In this document: positions 59,937 through 64,000 of the stretch, piece by piece
Layout of the letters: each line of letters begins with the position of its first letter
How positions within the stretch are numbered: position 1 is the stretch's first letter
From: Deltaproteobacteria bacterium
GTDB taxonomy: Bacteria; Desulfobacterota; Binatia; Binatales; Binataceae
Assembly: GCA_021831785.1 (NCBI GenBank)
Contig: JAKBMB010000027.1
Location: 36,837-100,836, forward strand
Direction of reading: 5' to 3'
DNA: 64,000 nucleotides
The notes under the pieces: model-generated
What the model saw: the letters and a program-made list of their open reading frames with translations, nothing else
Told to the model about the DNA's origin: nothing
Database searches by the model: none
Translations under genes and position numbers: made by a program

Positions 59937-60227
59937 ATGAAGTCTAATGGGAAGAGCACGGAAGTCCAAGGGGTTGCCTACCGAGTTGCCTGCCAAAACC
60001 GTGGTTGTGGCCATCGGTTCGAGCTTCGCATTACGCCGCAAAACGCGAAACTTTTGAGCGAAACAATGGCTTGCCCGCGATGCGGGCGTCGGGGAGGCTT
60101 TCTTAAACCTGACGGCAGGATAGGCGACAAGCTCTTTGCCGCGAGGCTCTTCTTCAAGCTTACCAGCACCAGTTACGGCAACGCCGGCTCGAACGAGGAA
60201 CCGGATTCTATAGCCGAAGCTTACTGA
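59937..60227 (+). CDS. small zinc-ribbon protein of unknown role
   Basis: A 96-residue protein with four Cys in two pairs, CQNRGCGHRFELRI and MACPRCGRRGGFL, that would bind one zinc. The tail is acidic (SNEEPDSIAEAY). ATG 59937 has GAGGGAGGG 6 bp upstream; TTG 59931 is an alternative. No close family recognised; similar orphan ribbons often bind nucleic acid or act as adaptors. It stands alone between divergent and convergent neighbours. Confidence 0.6.
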   Translation: MKSNGKSTEVQGVAYRVACQNRGCGHRFELRITPQNAKLLSETMACPRCGRRGGFLKPDGRIGDKLFAARLFFKLTSTSYGNAGSNEEPDSIAEAY

Positions 60228-60342
60228 GCGCGAGAGAAAACGCCCGCGGCGAGCCGCACAGCCGCTCGCACGCACGCCAGGCGAGCGGCTAAGACAGCCG
60301 GTCAAGAGCTTGGCCGGCTGTGGACCGCGCCGGCGGGTCTAA

Positions 60343-60981
60343 TTATCTAATTTCGCTGAGCGAGGCGCCGGCTCCAAGCAGTTCGCGCGTGGTCGGACGC
60401 TCGAACAAGCGACCCGCCCAGGCTTCAATGTTAGGGCGGCCTGGGGATATCTCGACGCCCAAGGCGCCCAGAGCTAGCAACCCAGGTACGAAACCGATAT
60501 CAGCAACCGAAAACTCATCGGCCAAGAAGTGGCGCCCCTGAAGTTGGCGATTTAAGTAGTCAAGCACTCGGTCTATAGCCTGGCGCAGCCGCTGGATACG
60601 GTTGGCATCCCGTTCGGCCTCCGGCTTGGCTGACTCGGCGAGCAACTGGTCTACCTGCGGCGTGAAGGAATTGTCAGCGAAATCCTCGAACATCCTGCTC
60701 AACGCCCGCATCGCGCTCGCTTCGACGCGGGGCAAGAGCGGTGGGCTTGGATACTCATCATCGAGATATTCGTTGATAATCGTCGAGTCGTAAACCACCA
60801 CGTCTTCGTCCATCAACACGGGGACTCGACCGTAAGGGTTAAGCCGCAGAAACTCCGGACGGCGGTGGTCGCCAGCGGCGAGGTCAACCGTAACCAATTC
60901 GTAGCTGAGCCCCTTTTCGGCTAAAGCAATCCTCACCTTCTGCCCGTACGGGCAGTTCCCAGCGTCATATAGTTTGATCAT
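60343..60981 (-). CDS. glutathione S-transferase family protein
   Basis: A 212-residue GST with a thioredoxin-like N-domain starting MIKLYDAGNCPYGQKVRIAL (CPYxxK active-site region). The cis-Pro GSH-binding block GRVPVLMDEDVVVYDSTIIN follows, then an all-helical C-domain (RHFLADEFSVADIGFVPGLL). The Cys-Pro-Tyr resembles stringent-starvation SspA/omega-type members. It lies 13 bp after the start side of rplI, in the same direction, so it may be co-transcribed with the ribosomal genes. Confidence 0.88.
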   Translation of the reverse strand: MIKLYDAGNCPYGQKVRIALAEKGLSYELVTVDLAAGDHRRPEFLRLNPYGRVPVLMDEDVVVYDSTIINEYLDDEYPSPPLLPRVEASAMRALSRMFEDFADNSFTPQVDQLLAESAKPEAERDANRIQRLRQAIDRVLDYLNRQLQGRHFLADEFSVADIGFVPGLLALGALGVEISPGRPNIEAWAGRLFERPTTRELLGAGASLSEIR

Positions 60982-60994
60982 CAGTAAAGGCGCC

Positions 60995-61438
60995 TCACAG
61001 CGCCGTAACGTTGAGTTTCAACGCCGCTTCGACTTCGGGATCGGTTTTGACGACGACCGTGAACTCGCCGAGTTGCCTAATCGGCTCCGGCAGAATGATC
61101 TTGCGCCGTTCGACCTCGACCCCGAGCTCCCTGAGCGCCCTTTCGATATCGATATTGGTCACCGAACCGAAAAGTTTCCCTTCCTCGCCGGCGCGCATCG
61201 TCAAGGTAAGCGTAAGCGCTTCGAGTTTCTCTTTTTGCTGCAGGGCGATTTGTTTCTTGGTGTCCCGCCGGCGCATCGCAAGGCGCTTTTCGTGCTCGAA
61301 GGCGCGCAAGTTCTTTTGATTCGCCTCAACCGCCAGGCCGCGCGGGAGCAAGAAGTTGCGCGCGTACCCGTTCTTTACCCTTACTACGTCACCGGGCCGT
61401 CCCAGCTTGGCTACGTCTTCGCGCAGTATCAGCTCCAT
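60995..61438 (-). CDS. rplI: 50S ribosomal protein L9
   Basis: A 147-residue L9. The N-domain MELILREDVAKLGRPGDVVR, with KNGYARNFLLPRGLA, is the rRNA-binding signature. A long helix (about 40-75) and the C-domain (KLFGSVTNIDIERALRELG) follow. ATG 61438 has AAGGTGG in place; the longer frame to 61480 was not used. It belongs to the S6-S18-L9 set. Confidence 0.96.
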   Translation of the reverse strand: MELILREDVAKLGRPGDVVRVKNGYARNFLLPRGLAVEANQKNLRAFEHEKRLAMRRRDTKKQIALQQKEKLEALTLTLTMRAGEEGKLFGSVTNIDIERALRELGVEVERRKIILPEPIRQLGEFTVVVKTDPEVEAALKLNVTAL

Positions 61439-61551
61439 CGCACCACCTTGTCTCCGCGCGTGCGGCCGGTTTGATGCCACGGGCGCGCAGTCATAAAGGT
61501 CCTTGCGCCGCTAAGTTCATACCCTGCCCGCACCGATCTCCTCGCATAGTC

Positions 61552-61902
61552 TCAGACGCCGAGTCTGCTGAACGGCAGGAGCGCCAGGAGACGCGCCCGC
61601 TTAATAGCGATGGCAAGCTGGCGCTGATGTTTGGCACAGTTGCCGCTGGTACGGCTAGGGACGATCTTCGCCCCTTCCGTTATGAAGCCTTCCAAAACGC
61701 GGACATCTTTATAGTCCACTTGAAGCGACTTGTCGGCGCAAAACCGACACACCTTTCGCCGAAAGCCGGGCCGGCGCCGCGGACCGAAACGCTCGGAGCT
61801 GCGCGCTTCCGGTCCTGGTCGGTCACCTTCCGACGGTCGAGGTCTGACGGCGCCCGGGGCCTCTGACGATCTTGATTCCGATGTTTCTTCCCTGCTTGCC
61901 AC
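61552..61902 (-). CDS. rpsR: 30S ribosomal protein S18
   Basis: 116 residues. The S18 core is [20 protein letters not shown] and [20 protein letters not shown], ending [13 protein letters not shown]. Cys residues in CRFC and NCAKH suit the zinc-binding (C+) form. An N-terminal extension of about 45 residues rich in Ser/Glu/Arg/Pro precedes the core, longer than usual. GTG 61902 is used; a later start would remove part of that extension. Confidence 0.93.
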   Translation of the reverse strand: MASREETSESRSSEAPGAVRPRPSEGDRPGPEARSSERFGPRRRPGFRRKVCRFCADKSLQVDYKDVRVLEGFITEGAKIVPSRTSGNCAKHQRQLAIAIKRARLLALLPFSRLGV

Positions 61903-62309
61903 GCTACGTATTGCGCTTTCCTCAAAATTTAGAATCGTACTTTCTTAACTCGGCGAATCCGTGTCCCGACAAAACCACCGCCCTACCAGCGCCTATTCGG
62001 TCGGCTTGCCAAGGCACTTCACTTGCCCGCACGAGCGGCTGAGGCCTCACCTCTGCGGCCGTTGCGCCGCAATATACTGCGCTCAAGCCTAGATTCGAAC
62101 CGCACTGCGCCGCTGTAAACCCGCTCGATACTCTCACGCGGTTGCCCATAGCCAGCCCGCGCTCGAGTTTGCGGCCAGCCTTGCCGGGGACGATAACCCC
62201 TCGTTCAGGCTTATGGCCGGCTTTGCCGCGGTCAATCGGGAAGCGGAGCAGCGACTAGCCGCTAGGCGTTGTGCGCAACTCGGGCTTGCGCACGACCCGG
62301 CCGCTGAGG
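61903..62309. other. 407-bp gap between rpsF and rpsR
   Basis: Many genomes have ssb or no gap here. I see no frame with OB-fold features or other motifs, only short open frames. Confidence 0.5.
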
Positions 62310-62786
62310 TCAATTTTGTTCCACCCCACCCTGGGCTGCCGCCGATGGTTCACCTTGCTCGGACTGCGGCGCGGCATCCGTCACTTGCGCCTGGGCCTCG
62401 CCCGTAGCCGCGGCCGTCTCAGCCGTTGCTTGAGGCGCCGCCGCTTGAGCCGCCTGAGCGGACGCTTGTGCCAACTCCTTAAGCTTGGGCAAATCCGGCT
62501 TCACGTCTACCACCACGGAGAGGTAGCGCAGGACCGCGTCACTCAACTTGAGATTGCGCTCGAGCTCGTTAACCGCGGCCGCCGGCGCCACATAATCTAG
62601 GCGAAAATATTGCCCTCGCTGCTCGCGGCGAATCCGATACGCCATCTCGCGCACTCCCCACTCTTCGGTGGTGAGCAGATGACCGCCCCCGACGGCAAGC
62701 GCTCCTTCAAACCGCTTGAGCGTATCCTTAAGTTGGGTTTCGGGTAAGTCGGAACGAAGTACTACTATGGTTTCGTAACGCCGCAC
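62310..62786 (-). CDS. rpsF: 30S ribosomal protein S6
   Basis: 158 residues. The S6 core runs RRYETIVVLRSDLPETQLKD to AVLRYLSVVVD with the typical WGVREMAYRIRREQRGQYFR. A long low-complexity Ala/Gln/Glu tail follows (about 105-158). In some bacteria S6 tails receive glutamates, but RimK action here is unknown. GTG 62786 has AAGGAGCGG upstream. Confidence 0.95.
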   Translation of the reverse strand: MRRYETIVVLRSDLPETQLKDTLKRFEGALAVGGGHLLTTEEWGVREMAYRIRREQRGQYFRLDYVAPAAAVNELERNLKLSDAVLRYLSVVVDVKPDLPKLKELAQASAQAAQAAAPQATAETAAATGEAQAQVTDAAPQSEQGEPSAAAQGGVEQN

Positions 62787-63354
62787 GCCTCTCGCCGCTC
62801 CTTATGGATCGAATTACCGAGCCCGATTTCCGGGCAAGGGGGCCAAGCTGGGTTATTCTAACAGCTTATCGTGTCCCTCGGAAGTTATATCCGTCTAGTT
62901 TCTGTAAAGCAGCCACAGAACTGCCGACAGGTAGAAAGACCCGAGCCATTCCGGTCACCTGCTGTCCAATTCACGCTCGTCGAACGAGGCACGGTTTCAC
63001 ACCCCTCAGCAAGACTATCGAGTCATAGCCAGGCCCTGCGCAATAATCCTCCCGTCGGAGATCAACGATTCCTCGCTTCGCCCGCTTGATCGGTCAAGGT
63101 TGAGCGCCTTTTCGGCGGCCACGTCGAACGGGGCGCTGAGTATCGGAACCGCGCCGTTTACCCGCGTCTTCCGCGCTGACAAGTTCGCCCTTTGCACTTT
63201 AGCAGCCCCTTTCGACAACCAGTGAGCGCCTCGGATGCGCGTTCACGCGATCCTTCGCGACGGCTGAAGCGTCATCGGCGTGAAGCCCTTCAACAGCGTC
63301 TCGATCAGCTCAACGTGTGCCCGATTTCGTCGCCCGCAGCCTCTCAAACAGCGC
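62787..63354. other. 568-bp region without a supported gene
   Basis: No motif-bearing frame on either strand. On the minus strand a -10-like TAGAAT at about 62857-62862 could drive rpsF, but no convincing -35 is seen. Confidence 0.45.
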
Positions 63355-63747
63355 TCAAACGGTGAACGATGACCCGCATCCACAAGTCCGGCTGGCGCGC
63401 GGGTTATCGAACTTGAACCCGGCGCCGTGCAGCCCTTCGACAAAATCGAGCGTAACGCCGGATAGGTAAGGTAGCGAAAGTTCATCGACCAACACGTTCA
63501 GACCGTCAAAGACGACCACGGTGTCGGTTTCGTTTTGCTGCGCGTCGAAATTGAGCGAATACTGAAAACCGGAGCACCCGCCGCCCGTGACCGAAAGCCT
63601 GAGCGCCAACTCGCCGCCGCGCCCCTCTTTGTCCCGCATCCGCTTGGCTATTTCCAACGCCTTCGGGGTCAGGCTAATTGGCGGACTGCTGCGCTCTTGC
63701 TCATCGACCTCGGGCTGCGAAGCCAAACCGTTAACTTCATGGGCCAT
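63355..63747 (-). CDS. iron-sulfur assembly A-type carrier (IscA/ErpA family)
   Basis: A 130-residue HesB/IscA protein with the three ligand Cys in GGGCSGFQY and SRTCGCGSSF. The core starts at about residue 24 (ISLTPKALEIAKRMRDKEGR). It delivers Fe-S clusters to apo-proteins. GGAGG precedes the ATG. The CGCGSSF ending suits the ErpA/IscA group but does not separate them. No isc or suf operon is adjacent. Confidence 0.94.
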   Translation of the reverse strand: MAHEVNGLASQPEVDEQERSSPPISLTPKALEIAKRMRDKEGRGGELALRLSVTGGGCSGFQYSLNFDAQQNETDTVVVFDGLNVLVDELSLPYLSGVTLDFVEGLHGAGFKFDNPRASRTCGCGSSFTV

Positions 63748-64000
63748 TTAAAACTTGCCTCCAGAACGTACACCAAATCAAACCATCGTTCTCTTTCACG
63801 ATAGCGCTGCTCGGGATTTGGCGTCAAGGCGCTCGGCACTCCGCCAACGTTAGACGTTTAGACCCGGCAGCTACTGAGCATTGCAAAATATTGATACGGC
63901 GCGCAGTCGTGGGCGCGGGCCTGGTGCTCGCTGCGCGGGCAAGGCCCGTGCCTGGAGTTTCTACATATTTAGGCGGCAGCAGCAGCGATGAAGTGGTTGG
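63748..64000. other. window end, no gene seen
   Basis: 253 bp upstream of the IscA-type gene, presumably including its promoter. No supported frame. Confidence 0.45.

Noticed and set aside
1..64000. CRISPR arrays
   Set aside because: No regularly spaced short direct repeats were seen; the only tandem repeat is the coding 60-bp repeat at 49.1-49.4 kb.

Overview
The window reads as a piece of chromosome from a high-GC, Gram-negative bacterium. It has an outer-membrane porin with an N-terminal coiled coil, periplasmic c-type cytochromes, Tat substrates and a lipoprotein cytochrome. The order tRNA-Gln, prs, rplY(ctc), dnaE and the rpsF-rpsR-rplI set resemble delta-proteobacterial layouts. Two CaiB/BaiF class III CoA-transferases, malonyl-CoA enzymes and respiratory cytochromes would also fit lineages such as Binatota, Methylomirabilota or Rokubacteria. 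That placement is inference; no 16S gene or phylogenetic marker search is available here.

Layout. 1-9670: a malonate/nitrile-type catabolic block. Malonyl-CoA decarboxylase (minus, running off the left edge) is divergent from malonyl-CoA synthetase, followed by a branched-chain-amino-acid/amide-type ABC importer with a LivM-LivG fusion and a nitrilase. 9689-17127: metal and housekeeping functions, namely a Sel1 remnant, a NiCoT Ni/Co permease, a split ChrA pair, a CYTH-like protein, an FAD oxidase, a NUDIX hydrolase and an AlkA-type glycosylase.

17210-31791: a 14.5-kb integrated island bounded by 56-bp direct repeats made of the 3' part of tRNA-Leu(UAG). A decayed tyrosine integrase lies next to the intact tRNA. 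Cargo: a BrnT/BrnA toxin-antitoxin, a GIY-YIG protein, a sensor kinase with a CX4CH heme-like motif in its periplasmic loop, and an NtrC-family sigma54 activator. Then comes a redox operon: cupin, monoheme cytochrome c, pentaheme cytochrome c, Tat-exported molybdopterin-type subunit, four-cluster ferredoxin and NrfD-type membrane subunit. A diheme cytochrome c lies further on. Two near-consensus sigma54 promoters (22395 and 28574) carry matching upstream activator-like sites at nearly the same distance. I read the island as a self-regulated Qrc/alternative-complex-III/Psr-like quinone-cytochrome electron-transfer module.

33045-36736, just outside the island, is a second redox cluster: porin, lipoprotein cytochrome, a paralogue of the island monoheme cytochrome, and a NirK-like two-domain multicopper protein that has lost type-2 copper ligands. 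37125-45540 is core: tRNA-Gln, prs, rplY, dnaE, hflX and a CDP-alcohol phosphatidyltransferase. 45715-51625 is an accessory patch: DUF3800, secreted orphans, an AbiU2-like HEPN protein, a tandem-repeat secreted peptide, an AbrB/VapC toxin-antitoxin and a CGNR zinc-finger regulator. 51665-64000 returns to core and catabolic genes: two CaiB/BaiF CoA-transferases, a Nit amidase, a Ser/Thr kinase, SppA, a GST, ribosomal proteins L9, S18 and S6, and an IscA/ErpA-type protein. Dispersed inverted-repeat elements occur at 9.7, 10.7, 42.9 and 57.5 kb.
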